From: Sulfurimonas crateris
Lineage (GTDB): Bacteria > Campylobacterota > Campylobacteria > Campylobacterales > Sulfurimonadaceae
DNA length: 56,921 nucleotides
Reading direction: 5' to 3'
Assembly (NCBI GenBank): GCA_945883795.1
Contig: CAMCYC010000010.1
Coordinates: 1 to 56,921, forward strand
Shown: positions 27,712 to 37,016 of the stretch, piece by piece
Layout: the number at the start of each line of letters is the position of its first letter
Numbering within the stretch: position 1 is the first letter of the stretch
Notes under the pieces: model-generated
Seen by the model: the letters and a program-made list of their open reading frames with translations, nothing else
Database searches by the model: none
Told to the model about the DNA's origin: nothing
Program-made: the position numbers and the translations under genes

Positions 27712-27754
27712 AAAAACCTCTCCATACTAAAAATTCGCTACATTAATTGTCTGC

Positions 27755-27760
27755 TATAAT
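27755..27760 (+). promoter_or_regulatory. -10 box of the histidinol-phosphatase gene
   Basis: TATAAT about 30 nt before the ATG at 27791, within the divergent cheZ/hisJ intergenic region. Confidence 0.5.
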
Positions 27761-27790
27761 ATCATAAAAAAGTATAAAGATGAGAGACTT

Positions 27791-28570
27791 ATGTTGATAG
27801 ATTTACACAACCACACACCTCTTTGCAACCATGCACAAGGGGAACTTTTTGAATACATAGAAAAAGCTATTGAAGCCAAAACTCAATATTTTGGATTCTC
27901 AGACCATGCTCCCATGGAGTTCGATTCACACTATCGGATGCGCTTTGAACAGATGCAAAATTATGAAAAAGAGGTGTTAAACCTTAAAAAAAAATATCAA
28001 AATAAAATCACCATCCTCTTAGGTTACGAAGTTGATTTTCTCGTTGGCTACATGGATACAAGAGTGTTAAATGCGCAAGTTGATTATTTAATTGGGTCTA
28101 TTCATTTTATTGATGATTGGGGTTTTGATAATCCTGAATTTATAGGAAGATACGAAAATGAAAATCTTGACGAAATTTGGCAAAAATATTTTAACGCAGT
28201 AGAAGAGATGGCAAAAAGTAAACTGTTTGATATTGTTGGACACTTAGACTTAATAAAAGTTTTTAAGTATATGCCCTCAAGAGCAATTACAGATATAGCA
28301 AAAAATGCAATGCTAGCAATTAAAAATGCAGATATGGCTTTAGAATTAAATGTAGCAGGACTAAGAAAACCTATCAAAGAAACCTATCCATCTTTAGAAT
28401 TACTTCAAATGGCATATAAATTAGAGATACCAATCACTTTTGGTTCAGATGCACATCAACCCGAACAAGTAGGACTTTATAGTGATGAAATTCAACAAAT
28501 GGCAAAAACTGTAGGATATACACAATGTGCCATTTTTGAAAATAGAAAAAGAAGATTAATTAACTTTTAG
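27791..28570 (+). CDS. hisJ: histidinol-phosphatase, PHP family
   Basis: A 259-residue PHP-domain phosphoesterase with metal-binding motifs DLHNHTPLCNH, GFSDHAPM, GYEVDF, GSIHF, VGHLDLI and GSDAHQP in the expected order. It dephosphorylates histidinol phosphate in histidine synthesis; hisIE is at 35186-35866. The end overlaps the convergent haemoglobin gene by 11 nt. PHP phosphatases with other substrates exist, but the length and motif set match HisJ/HisK. Confidence 0.87.
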   Translation: MLIDLHNHTPLCNHAQGELFEYIEKAIEAKTQYFGFSDHAPMEFDSHYRMRFEQMQNYEKEVLNLKKKYQNKITILLGYEVDFLVGYMDTRVLNAQVDYLIGSIHFIDDWGFDNPEFIGRYENENLDEIWQKYFNAVEEMAKSKLFDIVGHLDLIKVFKYMPSRAITDIAKNAMLAIKNADMALELNVAGLRKPIKETYPSLELLQMAYKLEIPITFGSDAHQPEQVGLYSDEIQQMAKTVGYTQCAIFENRKRRLINF

Positions 28571-29003
28571 TATTAACCATCCACATGGAAAATATATTGA
28601 GATAATTCCAAAAGGACTCAATATATTCAACACTAATCCCCTCTAGTTCTAAAGCTTCTAATAACGGAACATAAAGTTGCAACCAATTTTTTCTTCCATT
28701 TTCGTCAATACGAAATGGAGCATGGCGTCCAACCATTTGATGTTCACCTCGTGTTTGAGTAAAATAATCAGGTCCACCAGAGATTTCAATTAAAAAATCG
28801 GTGGCATGTTTTTGTGCCTCTGCAAAATCATCATCATCAAATACAGGAAATAAAAAAGCTATATCACTTGTCTTGATTGACTCATAATGTTCAAATACCA
28901 ATTTTCTGAACCTCTCCTCGCCCACTTCATAAAAAAAACCAGGATGCGGTTTAGCAACCGCTGGTCTGACACCAATTTCACCATTTGTTATTGTTAATTG
29001 CAT
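28560..29003 (-). CDS. truncated haemoglobin (group II-like)
   Basis: A 147-residue truncated haemoglobin. The GGPDYFTQTRGEHQMVG stretch followed by RHAPFRI and KNWLQLY matches group II proteins, with the haem-ligand His in RHAPF and the conserved Trp after it. An N-terminal extension of about 20 residues is present. Such globins handle oxygen or nitric oxide chemistry in the cytoplasm. The 3' end overlaps hisJ by 11 nt in convergent orientation. A TATAAT box lies 32 nt upstream of the ATG. Confidence 0.8.
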   Translation of the reverse strand: MQLTITNGEIGVRPAVAKPHPGFFYEVGEERFRKLVFEHYESIKTSDIAFLFPVFDDDDFAEAQKHATDFLIEISGGPDYFTQTRGEHQMVGRHAPFRIDENGRKNWLQLYVPLLEALELEGISVEYIESFWNYLNIFSMWMVNTKS

Positions 29004-29034
29004 AAAACACCTCTACTTATTTTCTAAAAAAACT

Positions 29035-29040
29035 ATTATA
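29035..29040 (-). promoter_or_regulatory. -10 box of the haemoglobin gene
   Basis: On the minus strand TGCATATAAT lies 32 nt before the haemoglobin ATG. Confidence 0.5.
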
Positions 29041-29122
29041 TGCATCTAAAGTTCAAAAAGCCCTAAAAATAAAGAAAATCCTCGAAATACTTTTACTAAA
29101 GATTTTTTAATGATTACATTTG

Positions 29123-29128
29123 TATAAT
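29123..29128 (+). promoter_or_regulatory. -10 box of the trxA operon
   Basis: TTTGTATAAT lies 31 nt before the trxA ATG, which also has a strong AAAAGGAAA ribosome site at 29147-29153. Confidence 0.6.
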
Positions 29129-29159
29129 ACCCCACATTAATTATAAAAAGGAAATAAAG

Positions 29160-29483
29160 ATGAGTAAATACACAGAACTAACTAGTGCAAATTTCGAAGC
29201 AACACTTGCAGAGGGCGTATCTCTGGTAGACTTTTGGGCTCCATGGTGTGGACCTTGTCGTATGATTGCTCCAGTAATCGAAGAGTTAGCTGAGGATTAC
29301 AAAGGAAAAGCAAATATTTGTAAAGTAAATACAGATGAAGAGCAAGACATTGCAGTTAAATTTGGTATTCGTTCTATTCCAACTATTATGTTCTTTAAAA
29401 ATGGTGCTATGATAGACCAAATTGTTGGAGCTCAATCAAAACAAGCTTTAGCTCAAAGAATTGATAAACTTTTAGCACAATAA
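29160..29483 (+). CDS. trxA: thioredoxin
   Basis: A 107-residue thioredoxin with the WCGPC active site near residue 30 and the cis-proline segment RSIPTIMFF near 73. It is the general cytoplasmic dithiol reductant and would serve MsrA and other reductases. It has its own promoter and starts an operon with a membrane-anchored protein and trxB. Confidence 0.97.
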   Translation: MSKYTELTSANFEATLAEGVSLVDFWAPWCGPCRMIAPVIEELAEDYKGKANICKVNTDEEQDIAVKFGIRSIPTIMFFKNGAMIDQIVGAQSKQALAQRIDKLLAQ

Positions 29484-29494
29484 AAGGAACTGTA

Positions 29495-29983
29495 GTGTTA
29501 AGAAAAGGGGGAAAAAGCCTCTTCTCTTTATCTACGCTTCTTGCCTCGTTTTTCGGTGCCGTTATGATAGCGGCTGCATTCGCTTACTTCAATTACAAAT
29601 TTTCTGAATTCAAATTTATCAATTTTAAAGAGTGGATTTTTTATGAAAAAAAAGATATTTTTGTTCCTAAAGAGCCAAAATATATAGTTGTATTTTATAG
29701 TTCTCGAGAGAGTAACGCTATGGATGAACTCGCCCGCCTTTCTCTCAATATGCCTATTCTTGCCATAGATTACTATAATAAAGTCAGAGAAAATACAAAA
29801 AATACTATATTTTTACGAAGTGGTACAAAAAACTCTCTTTCTTTTATTCAACGATTTAATATCTATGAATCCCCTTCCATTTTTTTTATTAAAAAATCAA
29901 AAGACTCTCTTTATAAACAAGATAGTATGATACGAAAGCTCGATAATTTAAAAGAATTATCAAAACAAATAGACTCACTATAA
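29495..29983 (+). CDS. membrane-anchored thioredoxin-fold-like protein between trxA and trxB
   Basis: A 162-residue protein with one N-terminal transmembrane helix (about residues 15-35) and a C-terminal domain of about 105 residues. The IVVFYSSRES strand-turn and the later ESPSIFFIK segment mimic the thioredoxin fold, where the Pro in SPS would be the cis-proline. There is no Cys anywhere in the protein, so it cannot be a dithiol oxidoreductase. The GTG start has AAGGA at 29484-29488. It is 11 nt after trxA and 15 nt before trxB. Fold assignment is my inference. Confidence 0.7.
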   Translation: MLRKGGKSLFSLSTLLASFFGAVMIAAAFAYFNYKFSEFKFINFKEWIFYEKKDIFVPKEPKYIVVFYSSRESNAMDELARLSLNMPILAIDYYNKVRENTKNTIFLRSGTKNSLSFIQRFNIYESPSIFFIKKSKDSLYKQDSMIRKLDNLKELSKQIDSL

Positions 29984-29998
29984 AAAAGGATTAAAAAG

Positions 29999-30943
29999 AT
30001 GATATTAGATTGTGCTATTATTGGTGGTGGACCAGCTGGATTGACCGCTGGACTTTATACAACTCGTGGTGGTTTAGAAAATGTTACAATGTTTGAAAGA
30101 GGGATGCCTGGTGGACAAATCACGCAAAGTTCTGAGATAGAAAATTATCCTGGAGTTACAGGTGAAATTACAGGTATGGAGTTAATGATTCCATGGCCTG
30201 CGCAGTGTCAAAAGTTTGGTCTCAAACATGACATGGTTGAAGTAACACGAGTAACCAAAGAAGATAATATTTTTAAAATATATAAAGCTGATGATACAAT
30301 CTCTGAGGCATACAGTGTTATTATTGGAACAGGTTCTTCCCCTCGCCGTGCTGGATTTGTTGGCGAAGACCAATATTTTGGTCGTGGTGTAAGTACATGT
30401 GCTACTTGTGATGGTTTTTTCTATAAAGGTAAAGAAGTTGCTGTAGTGGGTGGAGGAGATACCGCTTTAGAAGAAGCTCTTTATCTTGCAAAAATTTGTA
30501 AAAAAGTATACCTGATTCATAGAAGAGATTCATTTCGTGCTTCTCCAAATACCGTTGCCAGAGTAAAAAGAACTGAAAATATAGAGCTTATTTTGAATGC
30601 TATTCCACAAGAAGTGTATGGTGATAACATGGGTGTAAATGGACTAAAAGTTACCATGCAAGATGGAGAAATTCGTGATATTGTTGTCCCTGGAGTATTT
30701 ACTTTTGTCGGTAATAATGTAAACAACCAAACACTTATCCAAGAAGATGGTAGTTTTTTATGTAACATGACAAAATCGGGTGAAGTTATAGTGGATATTA
30801 GTATGAAAACTTCTATTGCTGGTTTATTTGCAACTGGTGACATGCGTATTGCAGCACCAAAACAAGTTGTTAGTGCCGCTGGTGATGGTGCAGTTGCAGC
30901 ACTTCAAGCTATTGCTTATGTTGATGAACTCTTAAACGCTTGA
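29999..30943 (+). CDS. trxB: thioredoxin reductase
   Basis: A 314-residue flavoprotein with FAD loop IGGGPAGLTAGLY near residue 8, the redox site CATCDG near residue 135, NADPH loop VGGGDTALEEALY near 155 and C-terminal GLFATGDMR. It reduces thioredoxin with NADPH. It is third in the trxA operon and lies 25 nt before dapB. Confidence 0.97.
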   Translation: MILDCAIIGGGPAGLTAGLYTTRGGLENVTMFERGMPGGQITQSSEIENYPGVTGEITGMELMIPWPAQCQKFGLKHDMVEVTRVTKEDNIFKIYKADDTISEAYSVIIGTGSSPRRAGFVGEDQYFGRGVSTCATCDGFFYKGKEVAVVGGGDTALEEALYLAKICKKVYLIHRRDSFRASPNTVARVKRTENIELILNAIPQEVYGDNMGVNGLKVTMQDGEIRDIVVPGVFTFVGNNVNNQTLIQEDGSFLCNMTKSGEVIVDISMKTSIAGLFATGDMRIAAPKQVVSAAGDGAVAALQAIAYVDELLNA

Positions 30944-30968
30944 TAAATAAAATTAAGGATATTAGCAA

Positions 30969-31736
30969 ATGATTAAAATTGGCGTATTTGGTGCAAGTGG
31001 TAGAGTGGGTAAATTATTACTTGAAGATTTAAAACTTACAGAGAATATGAGTTTAAGTTGTGTGTTTGTTCGTTCTAGCTTAGATTTTTCAATTGACCCA
31101 TCCGTTTTAGTCACTTCTGATATGAAAGCTTTTTTAAGTGCTAGTGATGTAATCATTGACTTTTCACTTCCTGAGGCGTGTGAGAGTTTACTCGAACAAG
31201 CGATACAAACCCCAAAACCTCTAGTGATTGGGACAACAGGTTTAAGTCAGCATCAGCTTAATCTTCTTAAAAATGCAAGTGAAGTGATGCCTATTTTGTA
31301 TGCAACAAATATGTCTTTGGGTATTGCACTTTTAAATAAACTTGTATATCAAGCTTCTAGCGCACTTGAAGGGTTTGATATTGAAATAGTTGAGATGCAT
31401 CATAAGCACAAAAAAGATGCTCCAAGTGGCACAGCACTTACATTAAGTGAATCAGCGGCAAAAGGTCGTAGTCTTGATTTGGATAAAGTAAGAATCAGTG
31501 GTAGAGATGGAAATATTGGAGCAAGAAGCAAAGATGAAATTGCTGTCATGGCACTCAGAGGTGGCGATATAATAGGTCGCCACACAGTTGGTTTTTACAA
31601 TGATGGAGAATTTTTGGAGCTAAATCATACTGCAACATCAAGAAATACTTTTAGTAAAGGTGCAATTAGAGCGGCTACTTGGCTCTCTCAAAAGCCTAAA
31701 GGTCTCTATAGTATCAGCGACTGTTTAGACTTATAA
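30969..31736 (+). CDS. dapB: 4-hydroxy-tetrahydrodipicolinate reductase
   Basis: A 255-residue DapB with the nucleotide-binding GASGRVGK loop at residues 8-15 and the signature [15 protein letters not shown] near 140. It acts in lysine and diaminopimelate synthesis. The dapB-purF order that follows also occurs in Campylobacter as I recall. Confidence 0.96.
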   Translation: MIKIGVFGASGRVGKLLLEDLKLTENMSLSCVFVRSSLDFSIDPSVLVTSDMKAFLSASDVIIDFSLPEACESLLEQAIQTPKPLVIGTTGLSQHQLNLLKNASEVMPILYATNMSLGIALLNKLVYQASSALEGFDIEIVEMHHKHKKDAPSGTALTLSESAAKGRSLDLDKVRISGRDGNIGARSKDEIAVMALRGGDIIGRHTVGFYNDGEFLELNHTATSRNTFSKGAIRAATWLSQKPKGLYSISDCLDL

Positions 31737-31752
31737 TAAAGATAAATTTTAG

Positions 31753-31758
31753 TATAAT
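31753..31758 (+). promoter_or_regulatory. -10 box of purF
   Basis: TTTTAGTATAAT lies 40 nt before the purF start and has the T-rich upstream context of Campylobacterota promoters. Confidence 0.5.
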
Positions 31759-31797
31759 TTCAAGCTTATTTTATAAAGCTTTTATAAGGAAACTATT

Positions 31798-33153
31798 TTG
31801 TTAGAAAATATGAATGAAAAATGTGCTGTCGTTGGAATATTTGGACATAAAGAAGCCTCTAAGTTAGCTTATTTTTCACTCCATGCACTTCAACACCGTG
31901 GTCAAGAGGCAGCAGGTATAAGCTCATCAGATGGGCAAAAACTTCATACAATTAAAGACCGTGGTCTAGTTATGAAGGTATTTAATGAGGAAAAACTCGC
32001 TACCTTAAGTGGAAGCAGTGCAGTTGGACATACACGCTATTCTACTGCTGGAGATGATTCTATTTTGGATGCACAACCTGTTTTTGCTCGATATGATTTG
32101 GGTGAAATGGCAATTGTACACAATGGAAATCTCACAAATGCAGAAGAAGTAAGAAGTGCTCTTATAAAAAAAGGGGCTATTTTTCAAACTTTTATGGACA
32201 CTGAAAATCTTATCCATCTGATTGCTAAAAGCCAAAAAGAGACACTTACTGATAGAATTATTGATGCGGTCAATAGAATTGAGGGTGCTTTTTCATTAGT
32301 ATTTTTGAGTAGAACAAAAATGTTTGCGATGAGAGACAGACATGGTTTTAGACCTCTGAGTCTTGGAAGATTGCCAAGTGGTGGCTATATTGTGGCAAGT
32401 GAAACCTGTGCTTTTGACCTTGTGGGAGCTGATTATATTCGAGATGTTGAAGCTGGTGAACTTCTTATTTTTGAAGAGAATAAAGCGCCTCTTAGCATAA
32501 AAGTTTTTGAACCAACTCCAAAACATTGTATTTTTGAATATGTTTATTTTGCAAGACCTGATTCGAAAGTTTTTGGTCAATCGGTATATCAAACACGAAA
32601 AAATATGGGTAGAGAACTAGCACACATCAAACCCATAAAAGCAGATATTGTTATCCCTGTTCCAGATGGTGGTGTACCCGCTGCAATCGGTTATGCTCAA
32701 GAGAGCGGCATACCCTATGAGCTTGGGATTATGAGAAATCATTATATTGGAAGAACTTTTATCGAGCCTACTCAAGAGATGCGTGATTTGAAAGTAAAAA
32801 TGAAATTATCTCCTATGGCTGAAGCAATTAAAGATAAAATTGTTATTGTCATTGATGATTCTATTGTTCGTGGGACTACATCACGCAGGATTGTAAAAAT
32901 GCTCAAAGAAGCGGGTGCAAAAGAGGTTCACATGAGAATATCTTCACCACCAACAACTGACCCTTGTTTTTATGGTGTAGACACTCCAAATAAAGAGAAA
33001 TTAATAGCTGCAAATATGAGTGTAGAAGAAATATGTGCGTTTATCGAAGCAGATTCACTAGCTTATCTCGATGAAGCTGGACTTCTTAGAAGTGTTAATG
33101 CAACAGATGATAGATATTGTACAGCATGTTTTACTGGTAACTATATAGTTTAA
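31798..33153 (+). CDS. purF: amidophosphoribosyltransferase
   Basis: A 451-residue enzyme making phosphoribosylamine from PRPP and glutamine. The catalytic Cys9 follows a short leader, so a propeptide must be cleaved. The PRPP-binding VIVIDDSIVRGTTS lies near residue 350. Cysteines in KHCIFEY, DPCFYG and YCTACFTG match the four that bind the [4Fe-4S] cluster in the Bacillus-type enzyme. I choose the TTG at 31798 because AAGGA at 31786-31790 is 7 nt upstream; the ATG at 31810 would be too far and would leave only four residues before the Cys. Confidence 0.95.
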   Translation: MLENMNEKCAVVGIFGHKEASKLAYFSLHALQHRGQEAAGISSSDGQKLHTIKDRGLVMKVFNEEKLATLSGSSAVGHTRYSTAGDDSILDAQPVFARYDLGEMAIVHNGNLTNAEEVRSALIKKGAIFQTFMDTENLIHLIAKSQKETLTDRIIDAVNRIEGAFSLVFLSRTKMFAMRDRHGFRPLSLGRLPSGGYIVASETCAFDLVGADYIRDVEAGELLIFEENKAPLSIKVFEPTPKHCIFEYVYFARPDSKVFGQSVYQTRKNMGRELAHIKPIKADIVIPVPDGGVPAAIGYAQESGIPYELGIMRNHYIGRTFIEPTQEMRDLKVKMKLSPMAEAIKDKIVIVIDDSIVRGTTSRRIVKMLKEAGAKEVHMRISSPPTTDPCFYGVDTPNKEKLIAANMSVEEICAFIEADSLAYLDEAGLLRSVNATDDRYCTACFTGNYIV

Positions 33154-33163
33154 TAGGATTATT

Positions 33164-34123
33164 TTGAAACAAATTTATACTTACGGAACTTATTTAAAAG
33201 ATAAATTTAACTGTAAAGTTTACAAAGTTGGTATAAATATCTCTGGATTTACCTGTCCAAATATTGATGGAACAGTCGCAAAAGGTGGATGTACTTTTTG
33301 CGAAAATGACTCTTTTAGTGCTAGTACGGGAAAAACTCAAGAACTAAAATCTTTTCATCTTAATCTCTCCTCAAAACAAAACCCTTATCTTGCAAAACAA
33401 TTAGAACAATTAGAACTTCAATTTAAAGCAATTAGTTCAAGACAACAAAAAGAGTATGGTGCTGAGAAGTTTTTAGTTTATTTTCAATCTTTTACCAATA
33501 CTTATGCCCCTTTTGAAACACTCAAAGCTCTTTATGACAAAGCTCTCTCATTTACTCATGTTGTAGGTTTAAGTATTGGAACAAGGTCTGATAGTATCAC
33601 ACAAGAAACACTTGAATATCTCTCTTTTTTAAGTAAAGAAAAAGAGATATGGATAGAGTTTGGAATTCAATCTATTTACGATGAAACGCTTCTTAGAATT
33701 AACAGAGGGCATGATAGTGCTAATGTAAAAAAGTGGATTCTTAAATCTAAAGAGGCGGGTCTAAATGTGTGTGGACACCTTATTTTTGGTTTACCTGGCG
33801 AAACAAAAGAGATGATGCTAGAAACAGCAAAAGAGGCTTATAATTGGGGAATAGATTCTGTAAAATACCATCCACTTTATGTGGTCAAAAAAACTGCTTT
33901 AGCCAACGATTTTACCAAAGGGATTTTTACCCCTATTTCAGAACAAGATTATCTTGATGTTTTAACTCAAGCGATTCAGATTAAACCAAAAAATGTCCAT
34001 GTTCAAAGAGTAACCGCTGGAATAAACAACGATTCTCTTTTAGGACCTGCATGGTGTAGAGATAAAAATCTTCAAATTAAAAATATCAACCAAGCTTTAA
34101 AATCTATAGGTCTAAAATATTAG
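33164..34123 (+). CDS. TIGR01212-family radical SAM protein (YhcC-like)
   Basis: A 319-residue radical SAM protein. The cluster-binding cysteines are in a spread motif, CPNIDGTVAKGGCTFC near residue 30, characteristic of the YhcC/TIGR01212 family rather than the usual CxxxCxxC. GIQSIYDETLLRINRGH and HLIFGLPGE follow as in the family. No biochemical function is settled. It starts with TTG 10 nt after purF and ends overlapping the convergent DUF2393 gene by 4 nt. Confidence 0.85.
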   Translation: MKQIYTYGTYLKDKFNCKVYKVGINISGFTCPNIDGTVAKGGCTFCENDSFSASTGKTQELKSFHLNLSSKQNPYLAKQLEQLELQFKAISSRQQKEYGAEKFLVYFQSFTNTYAPFETLKALYDKALSFTHVVGLSIGTRSDSITQETLEYLSFLSKEKEIWIEFGIQSIYDETLLRINRGHDSANVKKWILKSKEAGLNVCGHLIFGLPGETKEMMLETAKEAYNWGIDSVKYHPLYVVKKTALANDFTKGIFTPISEQDYLDVLTQAIQIKPKNVHVQRVTAGINNDSLLGPAWCRDKNLQIKNINQALKSIGLKY

Positions 34124-34677
34124 TGTGCATAAACTTTTGTAAACTGCGAAACATTGCTAAAATGGGGTGGAAATGCAAAGTAGACTCTAAAAGATTGACT
34201 TTGTCCCGGCTTTAAATTTTTGGCAACAATAAACTCTTTTTCAAGTGATTGTGTCTTATTAGCTGAAGACTCTGAATTACTTCCCTTTCCCATTATCATA
34301 TCCCAAAGACCTACAGAGTTAAAAAAAGAAGTACTTCTTCCATTTCCTATGACATGCCCTTGATTTACAAGTTTAAGTTCAAAAGTAACTTCACCTATTT
34401 CATAATCACCTACATTTGTTACGATACCTGAATAAGCAACTTTTTCAATACTCAATAATCTTTTACTTTCAAGTTTAGACAAAGTTACTTCTTTGGTATA
34501 TTTATCAACAAGTGTCATCGCAATAGCACCTATGAGTAATATTATAAGTAAAAGAGAAAAAAATACAGTTACTTGCAACTGCATAGTTTTTTGTTTGAAT
34601 GATATGTATATAATTCCCATCAATGAGAGTATAGCTATAGCAATTACTAAGTAATGCCAAATATTAAATAAAGTCAT
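34120..34677 (-). CDS. DUF2393-like membrane protein
   Basis: A 185-residue protein with two N-terminal transmembrane helices (about residues 8-25 and 37-57) and an outer domain of beta character, ending in an aromatic segment (FRVYFAFPPHF). I read it as the DUF2393 family found in Campylobacterota; its function is unknown. It is the second of two related neighbours, and its start overlaps the stop of the first by one base. Confidence 0.7.
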   Translation of the reverse strand: MTLFNIWHYLVIAIAILSLMGIIYISFKQKTMQLQVTVFFSLLLIILLIGAIAMTLVDKYTKEVTLSKLESKRLLSIEKVAYSGIVTNVGDYEIGEVTFELKLVNQGHVIGNGRSTSFFNSVGLWDMIMGKGSNSESSANKTQSLEKEFIVAKNLKPGQSQSFRVYFAFPPHFSNVSQFTKVYAH

Positions 34678-35189
34678 TATTCACACTTCCCTATTATTGA
34701 AATATTGTAATCAATTTGAAATCTAAATGGATCCATGATAATTTTAAACTCCCTTGATTCACCTTTTTTTATATCTTCTTCTATAATCGACATATTCATC
34801 AATGGTTTAAAAGTATATATATAATTTTTTATCACATTTGATGTCATTTTATTTACACTAGCAGTTATCTTACAACTTTGAAAATCAAGATTTGATTCAT
34901 TCTTAAGCGTACCTTTAATAACAAGAGCTTCAACAAATGTTAATCTCTTCTCCTCTGTAATTGCAACAGAATTTTTAAATAAAAAGTTATGCATCTGAAT
35001 ATACCCAAGAGAAGGTCCCAAAAATAAAATCACAAGAGATAAAAGAAGAAAAAAGATAGAAATACCTAATCTCTTTCTAAACACAAGAGTTAAAACTAAA
35101 AAAAGAACAAAAAGGACTAAGACACTTCCAAATAAAATATAATCTTGAAGGATTAAACCATGTATAAATAAACCTATTTTTTCTTTCAT
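34677..35189 (-). CDS. DUF2393-like membrane protein, paralogous neighbour
   Basis: A 170-residue protein with the same plan as the next gene: two transmembrane helices (about 15-38 and 43-62), then a beta-rich domain with ITEEKRLTFVEALVIKGTL corresponding to the neighbour's LLSIEKVAYSGIV segment. This suggests an ancient duplication, possibly encoding a heteromer. It starts 4 nt inside the end of hisIE, so it is translationally coupled to histidine synthesis, although no functional link is evident. Confidence 0.7.
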   Translation of the reverse strand: MKEKIGLFIHGLILQDYILFGSVLVLFVLFLVLTLVFRKRLGISIFFLLLSLVILFLGPSLGYIQMHNFLFKNSVAITEEKRLTFVEALVIKGTLKNESNLDFQSCKITASVNKMTSNVIKNYIYTFKPLMNMSIIEEDIKKGESREFKIIMDPFRFQIDYNISIIGKCE

Positions 35190-35866
35190 GACGCTCTTGA
35201 ACTCTTTTCTGCAATACCACTCATGTTAAAACGGCGTGCAAGTTCTTGTTTTATTCTCTCAGGAGATATATTTTTTGCGGCAAGTGCAACTAGGACATGA
35301 TAAGTCAAATCAGCACCCTCATATATTATCTCTTTTTCATCATTATCTTTATAAGCAAAACAAAATTCTCCAGCTTCCTCTACCACTTTTTTAAGGATAG
35401 TATTTTCCCCTTTTGCAAAAAGTTTTGCAGTCCAAGAAGACTCTGGGTCTGCATTTTTTCGCTCTTGAATTGTATGATATAAAGTATCAATCACACCATA
35501 AAGTGCATGAGAATCTATTTGAACTTCCGCAGTCACTTCACCACTTTCTAGCTCTGTAAAAAAACATGAACGCCGTCCTGTGTGACATGCCACACCTTCT
35601 TGTGTTACTTTTATTAAAAGCGTATCATTATCGCAATCTATATGAAAAGAGTGAATTTTTTGAATATGTCCACTTGTTTCACCTTTTTTCCAAATGCGTT
35701 GTTTACTTCTGGAGAAATAATGAGCTATTTTTGTAGAAAGAGACAACTCAAGTGCTTCTTTGTCCATGTAAGCCATCATAAGCACTTCACTATTTTCTAC
35801 ATCTTGCACAACGACTGGCAAAAGGTCAATCTTTTGCCAATCTATTTTATTAATTATATTTTGCAT
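35186..35866 (-). CDS. hisI: bifunctional phosphoribosyl-AMP cyclohydrolase / phosphoribosyl-ATP diphosphatase
   Basis: A 226-residue HisIE fusion. The N-terminal HisI half shows YMDKEALELS, HIDCDNDTLL and the Cys motif GVACHTGRRSCF. The C-terminal HisE half (from about 118) shows KVVEEAGEFCFA. It catalyses two successive early steps of histidine synthesis. The prohibitin gene lies 8 nt upstream in the same direction. Confidence 0.95.
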   Translation of the reverse strand: MQNIINKIDWQKIDLLPVVVQDVENSEVLMMAYMDKEALELSLSTKIAHYFSRSKQRIWKKGETSGHIQKIHSFHIDCDNDTLLIKVTQEGVACHTGRRSCFFTELESGEVTAEVQIDSHALYGVIDTLYHTIQERKNADPESSWTAKLFAKGENTILKKVVEEAGEFCFAYKDNDEKEIIYEGADLTYHVLVALAAKNISPERIKQELARRFNMSGIAEKSSRAS

Positions 35867-35874
35867 AACGCTAC

Positions 35875-36975
35875 TTATTGAGCCGTTGTTCTTTGTTTTG
35901 CATCTTTCATGTCAACCCAAATATTTGGAGTTGAACCACCAGGTGTTAAGAAAATTTTTGCATCTTTGTTTGTACGAAGTGCATCATTAAACTGACCTTG
36001 CACTTTTAATTGTTCTAATTGTAAAAGTTCTGGAGTTAAAGATTTTGCAATTAAATAGTTCGCTTTTGATTTTGCATCGGCATCTATTGTGATTGCATCT
36101 GCTATACCTTGTGCTTCAATTCTTGCTTTTTGAGCCGTTCCTTCTGCTTCTGCTGCTAGTTTAAGTGCCTCTTGTTTTGCTCGCTCAACCTCTTGTTCTG
36201 CTTTTTGAACTTCTTGTTTTGCTATTTGAACTCTCTCAATTTGGTCTTTTACTTTTTGAGGTAAAACAATTTCACGAAGTTGTACAGATTGTAATTCTGC
36301 CGGAGCATTTTGAAGACTTGCAACACTTTCTCTTACACCTGTTTCAATAGAAACTGCAATAGTATTTCTCATTTGAGGAAGAGATTCTGCATCGTATTTT
36401 CCAACAACATTACGAACAACATCACGAACAACAGGATTGATAATTTTATCTTCCCAGCTAAATCCCCAATTTGAAATTGTTTGTGCTGCAAATTGAGCAT
36501 TGAGTCGATACTGTACTGTAAGTTCAATAGAAACTGGTAAACCCCGTTTATCAAGAACAGTAATAGATGGTTTGACATTAATACCAGCCGCATTTCCACC
36601 ACTTGCTTCTACTTTTGAGGCATAATTGATGATTCTTACTTTTGTATCCACAACATATACTTTTTGAATGACAGGAATAATAAAATGAAGTCCTGGAAGT
36701 AACGCTTGGTCTTGATATTTACCATTTGTACTTAAAATACCTCGTTCACCCTCTTGAATGATTGTAAAAGGTTTTACAAATACTAACATGGCGACAATAG
36801 CAATTAAAAAATAAAATATTCCAGCCTTACCACCACCAAAGTTTACTTCGATATTTGGCATTTTTGGACCATTGCCACCGCTGTTGCCACCGCCATTTTC
36901 ACCACTTGGTCTTTTTCCAAATTCACTATTTTCACTCTTTTTTTTATTAAAATAGTCATTCATATCTGATGCCAT
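35875..36975 (-). CDS. prohibitin/SPFH-domain membrane protein
   Basis: A 366-residue protein with a Gly/Asn-rich cytoplasmic N-terminus (GGGNSGGNG), one transmembrane helix at about 55-72, an SPFH/band-7 domain to about 240, and a long Glu/Lys/Ala coiled coil with KQEVQKAEQEVERAKQEA repeats. Such proteins form large membrane cages and scaffold or protect proteases such as FtsH. The order prohibitin-ilvE also occurs in Campylobacter as I recall. AAGGAAG precedes the ATG. Confidence 0.9.
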   Translation of the reverse strand: MASDMNDYFNKKKSENSEFGKRPSGENGGGNSGGNGPKMPNIEVNFGGGKAGIFYFLIAIVAMLVFVKPFTIIQEGERGILSTNGKYQDQALLPGLHFIIPVIQKVYVVDTKVRIINYASKVEASGGNAAGINVKPSITVLDKRGLPVSIELTVQYRLNAQFAAQTISNWGFSWEDKIINPVVRDVVRNVVGKYDAESLPQMRNTIAVSIETGVRESVASLQNAPAELQSVQLREIVLPQKVKDQIERVQIAKQEVQKAEQEVERAKQEALKLAAEAEGTAQKARIEAQGIADAITIDADAKSKANYLIAKSLTPELLQLEQLKVQGQFNDALRTNKDAKIFLTPGGSTPNIWVDMKDAKQRTTAQ

Positions 36976-37016
36976 ATTTCTTCCTTAATTTTATTTTGTC
37001 TCTATACTAGCATTTT

